A stretch of 64,000 bases of DNA, taken from NCBI RefSeq assembly GCF_030378205.1, contig NZ_CP127385.1, positions 1,054,001 through 1,118,000 on the forward strand. The letters are read 5' to 3'. Below are positions 19,355-28,586 of this stretch, in pieces. Under the pieces are notes generated by a model that saw only the letters and a list, made by a program, of their open reading frames with translations, was not told the DNA's origin and searched no databases. Positions within the stretch are counted from its first letter, which is position 1, and each line of letters opens with the position of its first letter. Position numbers and translations under genes: made by a program. This DNA is from Bradyrhizobium sp. NP1 (GTDB lineage Bacteria; Pseudomonadota; Alphaproteobacteria; Rhizobiales; Xanthobacteraceae).

Positions 19355-20427
19355 CATCATAGCCGAGGGCGAATATAAGATAGCTTGTGCATATTTGACG
19401 GAGGGTGTGCGGTAGCGCTCCATGGCGGTGCAACTGAAAGCGGGCTGAGCGGCGCAAAGCGCTGCCGGGTTGTTCACCACTCCCGAAACAGCCTCGTGAT
19501 TGAGGGGAAGTGGGCTATGGCTGATGCACCGGCACGGAAAAAGGTCACCATCAACACATTGATGGCGAAGATGAAGAAGGGCGAGCCGATCACGCAGCTC
19601 GCCGCGTATGATTATCGCACTGCGGTAGTCGCCGACCGCCTTGGCATGGACATCCTGTGCGTCTCGGATACCGGCGGCATGATCCTGTTCGGCCACAAGA
19701 GCACGGTCTCGGTGAGCTTCGACGAGGTCATGATGATGTCGAAGGCGATCGACCGCGGCTCGAAATACGGCCTGCGCATGGTGGACATGCCTTATTGGAG
19801 CTTCCACGTCTCGCCGGAGCAGGCGGTGGCCAATGCCGGCCGCTTTGTGCACGAAGCCAATGCCGAAGTGATGAAATGCGAAGGCAACAAGCATCACGCC
19901 AGGAATATCGAAGCGATCGTGCGCGCCGGGATCCCGGTACAGGGCCATATCGGCATCACGCCGATGCGGATGCCGCAGCTTGGCGGGTTTGTCGCGCAAG
20001 GCAAGACGGCCAGGCGAGCCAAGGAAATGGTCGAGGACGCCAGGGCGATGGTTGACGCCGGCTGCTTCTCGATCCTGTGCGAAGTGACGACGTCTGAGGT
20101 TGCCGAATATCTGGCGCAGACGCTGCCGGTGCCGGTCATCAGCCTGGGCGCGGGAAACCGCGCGCACGGCGTGCATATCATCTCTTCGGACCTCTTCCAT
20201 CTCTGGGAGGAGCATGTGCCGCGCCATTCGCGCATCTACACCGATCTGATTCCGATCATGGAAGACGTCATCTCCCGATACATGAGCGACGTTGTGAACC
20301 GCGCTTATCCGGCTGAGAAGGAAACGGTCTTCATGAACCCCGAAGAGTGTCTGCTCTTCGCACAGGAGATGAAGTGGGAACGTAAGGTCGACGAGCTGCG
20401 GTCAGCGACCAAAAAGACCGCTTGATC
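19355..20427 (+). repeat. 1,073-bp duplication, copy 1 (upstream element plus panB-like gene)
   Basis: Near-identical to 35646-36718 in the same orientation, 16,291 bases apart. The first 776 bases appear identical, and seven single-base differences fall between 20131 and 20416, all at synonymous codon positions. The duplicated unit includes 162 non-coding bases before the gene. Similarity ends two bases after the stop. Confidence 0.95.
19517..20425 (+). CDS. panB: Divergent PanB-like (ketopantoate hydroxymethyltransferase family) protein, copy 1
   Basis: A 302-residue protein of the PEP mutase/isocitrate lyase-type barrel family that includes PanB. PanB transfers a C1 unit from 5,10-methylene-tetrahydrofolate to 2-oxoisovalerate. 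The family pattern is retained: a metal-binding loop VSDTGGMILFG, VDMPYWSF, GHIGITP, and an SLGAGNRAHG turn. Several usually constant positions differ from ordinary PanB: DTGGM in place of DSLGM, and GAGNRAHG in place of GAGxxxDGQ. The ATG at 19517 (GGGGAAG upstream) is preferred to an open frame reaching back to 19385. Its identical twin at 35808 and the folate genes next to both copies suggest a role in C1 handling rather than only pantothenate synthesis. Confidence 0.8.
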   Translation: MADAPARKKVTINTLMAKMKKGEPITQLAAYDYRTAVVADRLGMDILCVSDTGGMILFGHKSTVSVSFDEVMMMSKAIDRGSKYGLRMVDMPYWSFHVSPEQAVANAGRFVHEANAEVMKCEGNKHHARNIEAIVRAGIPVQGHIGITPMRMPQLGGFVAQGKTARRAKEMVEDARAMVDAGCFSILCEVTTSEVAEYLAQTLPVPVISLGAGNRAHGVHIISSDLFHLWEEHVPRHSRIYTDLIPIMEDVISRYMSDVVNRAYPAEKETVFMNPEECLLFAQEMKWERKVDELRSATKKTA

Positions 20428-20461
20428 CCATGCCAGTGCACGCTCGTTGATCGGAACTCCA

Positions 20462-22159
20462 ATGCCGGCCTCACAACATCAGTCGCCAAAATCTGACATC
20501 GAGATTTCGCAGTCAGCCACCAAACGGCGAATCCTGGACATCGCCAAAGAAAAACTGGGTATTGCGGCGGAGAACCTTGAACCATACGGCCACTACAAGG
20601 CCAAGGTTTCGATGGACTACGTCAAGTCTCTCAAGGACAGGCCAAACGGCAAGCTGATCCTGGTGACAGCAATCACGCCGACGCCGGCCGGCGAGGGCAA
20701 GACCACGACCACAGTCGGCCTTACGGACGCGCTCAACCACATCGGCAAGAAGGCGATGCTCTGCCTTCGCGAACCGTCGCTTGGTCCATCCTTCGGCATG
20801 AAGGGCGGGGCTGCTGGAGGTGGATATGCCCAAGTAATTCCAATGGAGGACATAAATCTCCATTTCACCGGCGACTTTCATGCCATTACCTCGGCCCATA
20901 ATCTGTTGTCGGCATTGATTGATAACCACATCTATTGGGGCAATCCGCTCGGTATCGACAGCCGGCGGGTCGCTTGGCGCCGCGTTATCGATATGAACGA
21001 CCGCGCCCTGCGCGAGATCGTCTGCTCGCTCGGTGGCGCCACCAACGGCTACGCGCGCGAGGCGGGATTCGACATCACTGTCGCGTCCGAGGTCATGGCG
21101 ATCTTTTGTCTCGCCAAAGACCTCGATGATCTGAGGGAACGGCTCGGTAATGTCATTGTCGCCTATACCCGCGACCGTAAACCGATCCGCGGCAGGGATA
21201 TCAAGGCGCACGGTGCCATGACAGCCCTTCTGAAGGAGGCCATTGCGCCAAATCTGGTGCAGACGCTGGAAGGCACGCCTGCCTTCATCCACGGTGGTCC
21301 ATTTGCCAACATTGCCCATGGCTGCAATTCGGTCGTCGCCACCACCACTGCGCTCAAGCTCGCCGACTATGTAGTAACGGAAGCGGGCTTCGGTGCCGAT
21401 CTCGGCGCGGAGAAGTTCATCGATATCAAGTGCCGCAAGGCGGATCTGGAGCCGTCCTGCGTCGTCATCGTCGCCACCATCCGAGCGCTCAAGATGCACG
21501 GCGGCGTCAAAAAGGAAGATCTCAAGAAGGAAGATCTTTCAGCGCTGAACGCAGGCATCAGCAATTTACGCCGCCACGTCGAGAACGTGAAGAAGTTCGG
21601 CTTACCTGCGGTGATCTCGATCAACCGTTTCTCGGCCGATACTGACGCCGAGATTGCTCTGGTCAAGGAGAAGTGCGAGTCGCTCGGCGTCGAGGCGGTG
21701 ATGGCTGATCATTGGGCCTTGGGCGGTCCGGGGGCCGCCGATGTCGCCAAGGCAGTAGTCAAGGCGATCGATTCCGGCAACGGAAAGCTCAAGTTGCTTT
21801 ATCCGGACGAGATGCCGCTCTTCGAAAAGATCGAAACCATTGCACGCGAAATATACCGCGCAAAGGACGTCGTTGCTGACAAGTCGGTCAAGGACCAGCT
21901 CAAGGCCTGGGAGGACATGGGTTTCCGCAGACTCCCGGTCTGTATCGCCAAGACTCAGTACAGCTTCTCGACCAATCCGGACGCCAAGGGTGCTCCGGTC
22001 GAACATACAATCAATGTGCGGGAAGTGCGGCTTTCGGCTGGCGCCGAATTCGTCGTAGCAGTTTGCGGTGAGATCATGACAATGCCGGGCCTCCCCAAGC
22101 TGCCTGCAGCCGACTCGATTGATGTCGGCGCCGACGGCCGAATCGTTGGTCTATTTTGA
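20462..22159 (+). CDS. fhs: Formate-tetrahydrofolate ligase
   Basis: A 565-residue enzyme interconverting formate, ATP and tetrahydrofolate with 10-formyl-tetrahydrofolate. The P-loop-like [16 protein letters not shown] lies around residues 73-87, followed by [19 protein letters not shown] and the [14 protein letters not shown] block, all hallmarks of Fhs. The ATG at 20462 fits the family N terminus. A TTG at 20447 would add five residues. It lies 36 bases after panB copy 1. In formaldehyde oxidation by the folate route the enzyme would run towards formate and conserve ATP. Confidence 0.95.
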   Translation: MPASQHQSPKSDIEISQSATKRRILDIAKEKLGIAAENLEPYGHYKAKVSMDYVKSLKDRPNGKLILVTAITPTPAGEGKTTTTVGLTDALNHIGKKAMLCLREPSLGPSFGMKGGAAGGGYAQVIPMEDINLHFTGDFHAITSAHNLLSALIDNHIYWGNPLGIDSRRVAWRRVIDMNDRALREIVCSLGGATNGYAREAGFDITVASEVMAIFCLAKDLDDLRERLGNVIVAYTRDRKPIRGRDIKAHGAMTALLKEAIAPNLVQTLEGTPAFIHGGPFANIAHGCNSVVATTTALKLADYVVTEAGFGADLGAEKFIDIKCRKADLEPSCVVIVATIRALKMHGGVKKEDLKKEDLSALNAGISNLRRHVENVKKFGLPAVISINRFSADTDAEIALVKEKCESLGVEAVMADHWALGGPGAADVAKAVVKAIDSGNGKLKLLYPDEMPLFEKIETIAREIYRAKDVVADKSVKDQLKAWEDMGFRRLPVCIAKTQYSFSTNPDAKGAPVEHTINVREVRLSAGAEFVVAVCGEIMTMPGLPKLPAADSIDVGADGRIVGLF

Positions 22160-22399
22160 TCGGGACGGGATCCGGCACGCTGAAACCCATCTTCGAAATG
22201 CCGAGCGCATCAACATCATTGCTGTACGCGAGAAGCAGCGGCTTCAGCCAGATTCCCCTGCACTTGGCCAAGCTGTCTGACCGCTCGCGCCGTCGACGCT
22301 GAGCCAAACGTCCAGCCTCGGTCAAACGTGAGTTATTGAGCAAAGTCCCTGGCGGGGCTTGACCGGCAGGTTGCCAAAGGGCTCATTGAGGCGGCTGGC

Positions 22400-23305
22400 T
22401 TATTTTGCGGCGACCAGTGTGTTCGTATCGCTCGTCGAAGCCGGCTTTGTCACTTGATGCCGTCGTTCGCAGGACCCAATTGTATTGTAAAGCAGCATGG
22501 ACACAGTCATAGGGCCTACTCCGCCGGGCACGGGCGTGATGTAGGATGCCTTTGCCGCAACGCCGTCGAAATCGACGTCGCCGACGAGGGTGCCGTCCTT
22601 GAGACGATTGATACCCACGTCGATAACCACGGCGCCGGTGCGAACCATCTGCGGAAGAATAAGCTTCGGCTTTCCGGCGGCTACAATCAGAATGTCAGCC
22701 AGGATCGTGAATTGCGCCAAGTCCCTCGTCTTGGCGTGGCAAATGCTGACAGTCGCTTCGTGCTGCATCAGCATCAATGCCATTGGCTTGCCCACTATAT
22801 TGCTCGCCCCTACAACGACGACATTTTTGCCCTCGATCGGGATGCGCTCGTGTTCAAGTAGTTTCACGACTCCAAAGGGAGTGCAGGGCGGGAATACCGT
22901 TCCGCCGGCTACGAGCCCTCCCACGTTGTAGAGATGAAATCCATCCACGTCCTTCTCGACGGAGATCGCATGCAATATTTTTGCGATATCGAACGAAGGC
23001 GGCAGCGGAAGCTGGACAAGAATACCGTGAATGGACGGATCGTCGTTGAGAACCCCGATTCTTTCGATAACCGATCGCTGGTTTACGTCAGGTGGAAAAC
23101 GAACTTCGACCGAACGAATTCCAACGTCTCTGCACGCGCGAATCTTGTTTCGTACATAGATCTCCGATGCGGGATCCGATCCAACGAGTATTACTGCCAG
23201 GCCCGGCGGCGTCGCGCCTCGAGCTACAATACGCTTCACGCGCTCGCGGCAGTCGTTGCGGATCTCGGCTGCAACTGCGTTGCCATTGATTATAGTTGCC
23301 GTCAC
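22400..23305 (-). CDS. folD: Bifunctional methylene-tetrahydrofolate dehydrogenase/cyclohydrolase
   Basis: A 301-residue FolD. The catalytic YVRNK places Tyr50 and Lys54. DPSIHGILVQLPLP, EKDVDGFH and GKNVVVVGASNIVGKPMA (dinucleotide site) follow, and the C-terminal PVPGGVGPMTVSMLL is diagnostic. It converts 5,10-methylene- to 10-formyl-tetrahydrofolate with NAD(P)+. It is convergent with fhs, whose product pool it shares. The 240-base gap between the two stops holds nothing recognisable. A longer-than-usual C-terminal tail of about 20 residues follows the last conserved helix. Confidence 0.95.
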   Translation of the reverse strand: MTATIINGNAVAAEIRNDCRERVKRIVARGATPPGLAVILVGSDPASEIYVRNKIRACRDVGIRSVEVRFPPDVNQRSVIERIGVLNDDPSIHGILVQLPLPPSFDIAKILHAISVEKDVDGFHLYNVGGLVAGGTVFPPCTPFGVVKLLEHERIPIEGKNVVVVGASNIVGKPMALMLMQHEATVSICHAKTRDLAQFTILADILIVAAGKPKLILPQMVRTGAVVIDVGINRLKDGTLVGDVDFDGVAAKASYITPVPGGVGPMTVSMLLYNTIGSCERRHQVTKPASTSDTNTLVAAK

Positions 23306-23369
23306 GAAGATATTCTTTCGGTTGAGTCGATTGTTTTTCGCGGTCTCGATGCGGGCCTACGCCAGCTTG

Positions 23370-24260
23370 TCATTCTCTATTGACGCGTTTTGAGTAAGCT
23401 TCAACGAAGTCCGCGGCGGCCTTGCTGCCCCGGACGAAAGACTTCATGGCCTCCTCGTGCAGCAGCGCGAGGGCCTGCATCTTTATTGCATTGGCCTCGT
23501 CGCTTTCCGTGATGTTTTCGACGTTGCGGGGACGAGGCAAATTGACCTCGATCGACGCGCGGACCTCGGTCGGGATATTGGTCATGATCAGAATGCGATC
23601 GGCAAGATAGATCGCCTCGTCGATGTCGGTTGTTACGAAGAAGGTCGTACGTCCGAATTCGCTGTAGAGATTCGCGTAGTATTCCTGCATCAGTCGCTTA
23701 GTCATGGCGTCGAGCCCGCGGAATGGCTCGTCGAGGATCATGACGTTCGGTTCGTTGATCATCGCGCGGGCAAGCTCCGCCCGTCGTTGCATCCCACCCG
23801 AAAGTTGCGATGGATATTTCTTGCGGAACGCAGAGAGGCCGACCTTCTGCAACAGCATCTCCGCATGCTCGCGCATCTCAGGAGTGTCCTGTCCACGGGC
23901 GCGCGGGCCGTACATGATGTTGTCGTAGGTCGACATCCACGGAAACAGCGCCGTCTCCTGGAACACGACGAGGCGATCGACGCCAGGTCCCGTCATGGGC
24001 TTGCCGTCAACGGTAATGGTGCCGCTTGTGGGGCGTTCGAAACCGGCAAGGAGGCGAATCAATGTGCTCTTGCCGCATCCGGACGGACCAATCATCACCG
24101 TCAACTTGCCACGCTCGAGCGTGAAATTGCAGTTGCGGATGACCTGCTTTGCGAATCGTTCGGCTCCATAGGATTTGCTGACGCCTCGAACGCTGATTTC
24201 GCTGCCGAGGGAACGTACGCTGTTTGCGTCGAGTGAGGAAATTGCTGTCATTTGCTGCAT
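23370..24260 (-). CDS. Sulfonate/nitrate-type ABC importer ATPase, subunit 1
   Basis: About 296 residues from the ATG at 24260 (MQQMTAISS); a longer frame begins at 24308 inside the preceding permease. Walker A is GPSGCGKST, the Q-loop is VVFQETALFPW, and the signature QLSGGMQRRAELARA is canonical. Walker B is VMILDEPFRGLD. Where the switch histidine should be, it reads VTTDIDEA instead of VTHDIDEA, so the H-loop His is Thr. The partner ATPase at 25110-26006 has the His but a degenerate signature. The C-terminal extension of about 60 residues is usual for SsuB/TauB/NrtD proteins. It is the last gene of a five-gene minus-strand operon and lies 64 bases from folD. Confidence 0.88.
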   Translation of the reverse strand: MQQMTAISSLDANSVRSLGSEISVRGVSKSYGAERFAKQVIRNCNFTLERGKLTVMIGPSGCGKSTLIRLLAGFERPTSGTITVDGKPMTGPGVDRLVVFQETALFPWMSTYDNIMYGPRARGQDTPEMREHAEMLLQKVGLSAFRKKYPSQLSGGMQRRAELARAMINEPNVMILDEPFRGLDAMTKRLMQEYYANLYSEFGRTTFFVTTDIDEAIYLADRILIMTNIPTEVRASIEVNLPRPRNVENITESDEANAIKMQALALLHEEAMKSFVRGSKAAADFVEAYSKRVNRE

Positions 24261-24277
24261 TGGGGTCGGACCGTCTT

Positions 24278-25108
24278 TCAGCCTTCGTTGAGCCAGGGAG
24301 TTGCCCACGTACCCGCCTTTCGCAGCACTGCGCTGGAGATATAACCGGCGATCCCGATGCTGATCATGCCGGCGACGATTTGGGTGTATGATCCGCCGAC
24401 ATAAGAATTCCAGATGAAGAAGCCGAGCCCTCCGCCGGCGCCGCTTCCTCCGCCGGAGATCATTTCGGCGGCCACGACCACCGCCCAGGTTATGCCGACG
24501 CCGACGGTCGCACCGACGGCCATTGAGGGCAGTGTTGCGGGCAGGATGATGCGTCTGAAAATGTCCCAGGTCGATGAGCCCATCGATCGAGCGGCCTGAA
24601 AGTAGCGGACGTCAATTGACTGCGCGCCGCCGACAACGTTGATCACGATCGTGAAGAAAGCGCCGAGGAACGTGACGAACGCGATCGAAAGTTCTTGAGT
24701 GGGCCAGAAGATGATCGATGCTGGTACCCATGCGAGCGGGGGGATCGGTCGCAGCACTTCAAAAACCGGAAACGTGATCCCATAGAAGGTCCTGCTGACC
24801 GCCATCGCGAGGCCGAGCGGAATGCCAACCAGCATGGCGGCAAAAAATCCCTCGAATACGCGCAATGTGCTCAGAAATGCGCTCTGCCAGAAACTCGGGT
24901 CCTGAACGAGCTTGAACAGTTCCTGCAGCACTGCCACCGGCGGCGGAATCTTGGATATCCAGGGCAACGCGAAGCCGAGCCAGCTTGAAGAGCGCGAGCC
25001 CGCCTCCCAGAAGATCAGGAAGGCAACGATAGCGACGACGCCGCGCCAAAAATCTTCACCGGCCAGAAATCCGCCGATCTTCGACGCAGTGGCAACGCCC
25101 CAATTCAT
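24278..25108 (-). CDS. Sulfonate/nitrate-type ABC importer permease, subunit 1
   Basis: A 276-residue permease of the SsuC/TauC/NrtB group with about six membrane segments. Landmarks are VFEVLRPIPPLAWVPASI and FFTIVINVVGGAQSID. The cytoplasmic coupling loop reads RSMGSSTWDIFRRIILPATLPSM. The start ATG at 25108 sits one base after the stop of the upstream ATPase, with AAGGA in front. The longer frame from 25177 would overlap that gene. An unusual Gly/Ser-rich GGGSGAGGGLG loop lies in the last third. It pairs with the unlike permease at 26003. Confidence 0.9.
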   Translation of the reverse strand: MNWGVATASKIGGFLAGEDFWRGVVAIVAFLIFWEAGSRSSSWLGFALPWISKIPPPVAVLQELFKLVQDPSFWQSAFLSTLRVFEGFFAAMLVGIPLGLAMAVSRTFYGITFPVFEVLRPIPPLAWVPASIIFWPTQELSIAFVTFLGAFFTIVINVVGGAQSIDVRYFQAARSMGSSTWDIFRRIILPATLPSMAVGATVGVGITWAVVVAAEMISGGGSGAGGGLGFFIWNSYVGGSYTQIVAGMISIGIAGYISSAVLRKAGTWATPWLNEG

Positions 25109-25109
25109 C

Positions 25110-26006
25110 TCAGCGTTCCTTCTCACCGGCGGCAAATGCCTTGATTGCTTCTTCGTGGACCGCGGCTGCCGTTTCATCCATGAACTCGCGGAAGCGTTTC
25201 GTCGTCAGGACGCTGTAGTCACGCGGATGCGGAATATCGATGTCGAGAATTTTCTTCGGCCGGCAGGGTCTGCTAGTCATGATCACGACGCGGTGGCCGA
25301 GAAAAATTGCCTCCTCGAGATCGTGCGTAATGAAGAAGATCGTCACGCGGTTCCTGTAGAAAATCTCGAGCAGGGATTCGTGCATCACCGACTTGGTGAG
25401 CGAGTCGAGCGCGCGATAGGGTTCGTCGAGCAACAGGATCTTGGGATCCGTCATCAGCGCGCGAACGATTTCCACGCGACGCCGGACGCCTGACGAGATT
25501 TCACCCGGATAGTCATTCTCGATGTCGCGCAATCCGGCATCCGCCATCATGCTTCGGGCTTTATCGTAAGCTTCGGCCTTGGTCATGATTCCCTGCATGA
25601 CGGGTCCAAACGCCACATTTTCGATATTTGTCTTCCATGGAAACAGGGCGCCGTTCTGGAAGACAACGATACGGTCCGGGCCGGGATCGGCCTTCGGTTT
25701 ACCCGGGCCGCACAGCATCTGGTCGTCGAGATAGATGCTGCCGGACGACAGGCTATGAAAGCCGGCAATCGCATTGAGAAGGGTCGTTTTGCCGCAGCCG
25801 GAAGGGCCGACGACGACCGTGATTTCGCCCGCGGGAACGTCGAACGTGCAGTGGTCAACGGCGAGGACACCAGCGCCCTGCTTGCCGTACGTCTTGACGG
25901 CGTCAACGATGCGGACGCCGCCTGTCCGCGCAGTTGCGGGATGGGCCTTGGCTGATCGGAGCTGCGCGTCGGGCGTGCTCAGGCTTGTCGACGGTTGGGC
26001 GGTCAC
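25110..26006 (-). CDS. Sulfonate/nitrate-type ABC importer ATPase, subunit 2
   Basis: A 298-residue ATPase starting at GTG 26006, which overlaps the stop of the preceding permease gene. Walker A is GPSGCGKTT, the Q-loop is VVFQNGALFPW, Walker B is ILLLDEPYRALD, and the switch His is present in FFITHDLEEA. The signature, however, reads EISSGVRRRVE instead of LSGGxxQR, with Ser in place of the first signature Gly. A proline/threonine-rich N-terminal extension of about 35 residues precedes the domain. Together with subunit 1 it would form a heterodimer having one consensus and one degenerate ATP site. Confidence 0.88.
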   Translation of the reverse strand: MTAQPSTSLSTPDAQLRSAKAHPATARTGGVRIVDAVKTYGKQGAGVLAVDHCTFDVPAGEITVVVGPSGCGKTTLLNAIAGFHSLSSGSIYLDDQMLCGPGKPKADPGPDRIVVFQNGALFPWKTNIENVAFGPVMQGIMTKAEAYDKARSMMADAGLRDIENDYPGEISSGVRRRVEIVRALMTDPKILLLDEPYRALDSLTKSVMHESLLEIFYRNRVTIFFITHDLEEAIFLGHRVVIMTSRPCRPKKILDIDIPHPRDYSVLTTKRFREFMDETAAAVHEEAIKAFAAGEKER

Positions 26007-26992
26007 TTGTCTGCTCCGAGTGCGAGTTCTCGGGTACGCCACTGCATCATATGGTCGCCAAGCAGACGGATCGCGGCACTGGTGGTGTATCCTACGATCC
26101 CAAGCGTCGCCATTCCGATGATGATCGTGGGATAGCGGACCATGGTGTAGGAGGTGTTGATGACGTAGCCGAGGCCGTATTGTCCGGAAACCATTTCGCC
26201 GGCCACGAGAGAAAACCAGGCGACGCCGATTGAGATCTGCAACCCGGTAAAGATGAAGGGCAGCGCCGCCGGAACAATAACGTGACGAAAGACCTGCCAG
26301 CGCTTTGCGCCGAGGCAACTCGCTGCGCGAATGTAGGATTCGTCGATCGATTCAACGCCGAGCATGGTGTTGAGAGCGGTGGCATAAAACGATGCCAGGA
26401 AGGTCAGAAAAATGACGGGTGTTTCCGATCCCTGAAACATAACGATCGCGAGTGGCACCCAAGCCAGCGGCGGCACCGGTCGTAGCAATTCAAAAACCGG
26501 AAAGACATATTGTTTGAATCGTTTCGACCATCCGAGAAACAGTCCAAGCGGCACGCCGATCGCCGTTGCGAGAAAGAATGCTATCGCAATACGCCGGGTG
26601 CTTACCCAGATATGAAGGTAGTATTCGGGGAGGAATACTGACAATCCGTAGGTAGGATTCTCGCTGAGCCATTCATGCATGACCTCGGTCGGCCCTGGCA
26701 TTTCGGCGAAGCGGGGGAGTTTCCAAACCTCGACGGCAACGTACCAGAAGCCGAGAAACAGGATGAAGCCGGTCAACATCAGGTAGGGCCGCGGACTTCG
26801 CAACCAAAGCGAAAACCGATACATGGCGACGGCAAGGGGGGTCTGCTTCCGGGAAGCCTGACCACCAGCCTGCCCCGCGCCAAGGCTTCGAACGTCGGAC
26901 GCCATTGCTTCGCTCATCTTGCCGCCTGTCCTGTATGACTCGCTCTCGTTCGTGTCGGCGCTGGCGATAATTTCGTCTCGCGCCTGCTCCAT
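26003..26992 (-). CDS. Sulfonate/nitrate-type ABC importer permease, subunit 2
   Basis: 329 residues from ATG 26992. ATG 26917 (MSEAMASD) is a plausible shorter start, because the first 55 residues are charged and outside the domain. The permease part has a first helix at PYLMLTGFILFLGFWYVAV and about five further segments. PVFELLRPVPPLAWVPLAI and a coupling loop CLGAKRWQVFRHVIVPAALPF follow. It is clearly different from the other permease of the operon, so the channel is likely a heterodimer. Its stop overlaps the start of ATPase subunit 2. Confidence 0.88.
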   Translation of the reverse strand: MEQARDEIIASADTNESESYRTGGKMSEAMASDVRSLGAGQAGGQASRKQTPLAVAMYRFSLWLRSPRPYLMLTGFILFLGFWYVAVEVWKLPRFAEMPGPTEVMHEWLSENPTYGLSVFLPEYYLHIWVSTRRIAIAFFLATAIGVPLGLFLGWSKRFKQYVFPVFELLRPVPPLAWVPLAIVMFQGSETPVIFLTFLASFYATALNTMLGVESIDESYIRAASCLGAKRWQVFRHVIVPAALPFIFTGLQISIGVAWFSLVAGEMVSGQYGLGYVINTSYTMVRYPTIIIGMATLGIVGYTTSAAIRLLGDHMMQWRTRELALGADK

Positions 26993-27036
26993 GGGGTGCT
27001 AAGTCAGCTGTTAAAGAAGCCGCTCCGCGGCAGATT

Positions 27037-28206
27037 TCATTTCCCCGTGTACATCTCGGTCGGAAGCGCTTTGACTTCCCCCACAGGCGCCGTCAGGTTG
27101 TGTGCCTTGAGAATGTCCGCGGTGAACTGAGGCACGACCGCCTCGGGCCGGATCTCTGACTGGATGCTCTTGATCTCGACCAGGAACTTCGAGGCCTTCT
27201 GGATCAGTTCGTTCGCCTCGGGCGTAAACCCGTAAGGCAGCGTAATGCGGATATCGGTGCCACCCTCGGATTTCGGGGTCTGTCCGAAGGCAGACGCCCA
27301 GAGCGCCTTCTCGGTGAAGCCCGTGGTCTGGCCTGCTGCCATCTTTGCGATATCCATCGCGTTCTTGGCGTCAGCGAAGTAGAGAACGGCGTCGAGTTCG
27401 GCCTCAAGCCACCCCTTGACGACATCGGGCCGTTGCTCGATCAGCGCTTGCGGCATCACCAGGAAGCCGCCATCGCGCTCGTTGACCGACGCTCCAGACG
27501 CGATCCTGCGTGCCAGTCCCTCCTGGACAAGACGCGACGCCGTCGGTTCCCAGATCACGGCGGCGTCCAGCTTGCCGGCCCGGAAGCCGCTGGTAATGAC
27601 CTCGATGCTCTGGTTCAGGTATTCGGACGGCGTGATCTTCCGTTCCTTGAATACCGCTTGTGCGAAGCGGTCGGTACAGCTTCCCTTCGGCACTGCGACA
27701 ATCTTGCCGTCCAGCCACTTCAACCCCTCATCAGGCGTCGCGAAATGGGGCGCGTCGTTGCGGGCCAGAAAAATGTTGCATTGGTCGAGCCCGAGGCCGA
27801 GCACGGAAACAATACGGACGTCGCGGACTTCCGGATGGCTGGTGGAAACGATCCCAGGCATGTCGCCGACGTAACCGACGTCGACCTTTCCAGCCAACAT
27901 CCCGTTGACGATGATCGCGCCCTGCAGGCCGATCTGAAAGGTGACAGTGGAGCCCTTCGGCAGGTATTTCTCGTAGAATTTCTTGTCCCGCATGATCAAG
28001 CCGGACCATGACTCTGTGTAGTAGGGCTGATAGCCGATCACGAGTTCGATCGGATCGCCCGGCTTGCCGTAGGACTTCGATGCCGCGGCGCCGGCAATGC
28101 GGGTGCCAGCGAGAATTGTTACGATCGAACATAGGACAGCGAGGACCAAGCCAAGCGTCCATGTTGATGTTGTGGAGCCTCTGCCGACTTTGCGCTTGTG
28201 CTTCAT
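27037..28206 (-). CDS. Sulfonate/nitrate-type periplasmic binding protein, probable methanesulfonate receptor
   Basis: About 389 residues from ATG 28206 (MKHKRKVGRG), with a G-run just upstream. The frame also has an ATG at 28236. A basic N-terminal region and a hydrophobic segment TLGLVLAVLCSIVTILAG form a signal peptide cleaved around AGAAAS. The mature protein resembles NMT1/TauA/SsuA receptors: VIGYQPYYTESWSGLIM, GLQGAIIVNGMLAGKVDVGY and AAVIWEPTASRLV. It is the first gene of the importer operon and is divergent from msmA, so it is the probable receptor for methanesulfonate (the MsmE role). The ligand is inferred from position only. Confidence 0.85.
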   Translation of the reverse strand: MKHKRKVGRGSTTSTWTLGLVLAVLCSIVTILAGTRIAGAAASKSYGKPGDPIELVIGYQPYYTESWSGLIMRDKKFYEKYLPKGSTVTFQIGLQGAIIVNGMLAGKVDVGYVGDMPGIVSTSHPEVRDVRIVSVLGLGLDQCNIFLARNDAPHFATPDEGLKWLDGKIVAVPKGSCTDRFAQAVFKERKITPSEYLNQSIEVITSGFRAGKLDAAVIWEPTASRLVQEGLARRIASGASVNERDGGFLVMPQALIEQRPDVVKGWLEAELDAVLYFADAKNAMDIAKMAAGQTTGFTEKALWASAFGQTPKSEGGTDIRITLPYGFTPEANELIQKASKFLVEIKSIQSEIRPEAVVPQFTADILKAHNLTAPVGEVKALPTEMYTGK

Positions 28207-28586
28207 TGCACCCCCCCGTGTCTCTTTATGACGCATCGAAACTCTTGCGGTTTCTTCAGATCTTCGCGGATAACTTCAGGTTGTTGTATCCATATTGCAC
28301 GTGTCGATCTCGCGCAGAGCTCCAAACTGGACGTTAGCATGCCAGCACGGTTCATTTGGGACAAAATCGTTCTTCCAAATGAGTCGATAGAGCAGACCTA
28401 TGATTGGACTCGGGAAACCCACACAATTGAGCCAAAACGAGCTGGTATCCCACGCCCCTCACCTAAAGCTCAGTCTATTGTTAGATAATCAGCTTCGATT
28501 GAGGTCCATCTAGCGTCGATGGCACCACGGCACGTAATGTACGCCGCAGTAAGGTCGGCCGGACCTTTTTCACAGGAGCGAGCGCC
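28207..28586. promoter_or_regulatory. Divergent promoter region between the importer operon and msmA
   Basis: 380 bases without a gene separate the divergent start codons, so promoters for both operons should be here. A 6-bp inverted repeat AAGGTC / GACCTT around GGCCG (28551-28567), followed by a short T-run, sits just before the msmA ribosome binding site CAGGAG (about 28573-28578). I could not identify a clear LysR box or sigma-70 hexamers by eye. Confidence 0.6.

Noticed and set aside
19049..20227. Minus-strand 392-residue frame across panB, repeated at 35340-36518
   Set aside because: Duplicated only because it is antisense to the duplicated panB gene. It has no recognisable domain.
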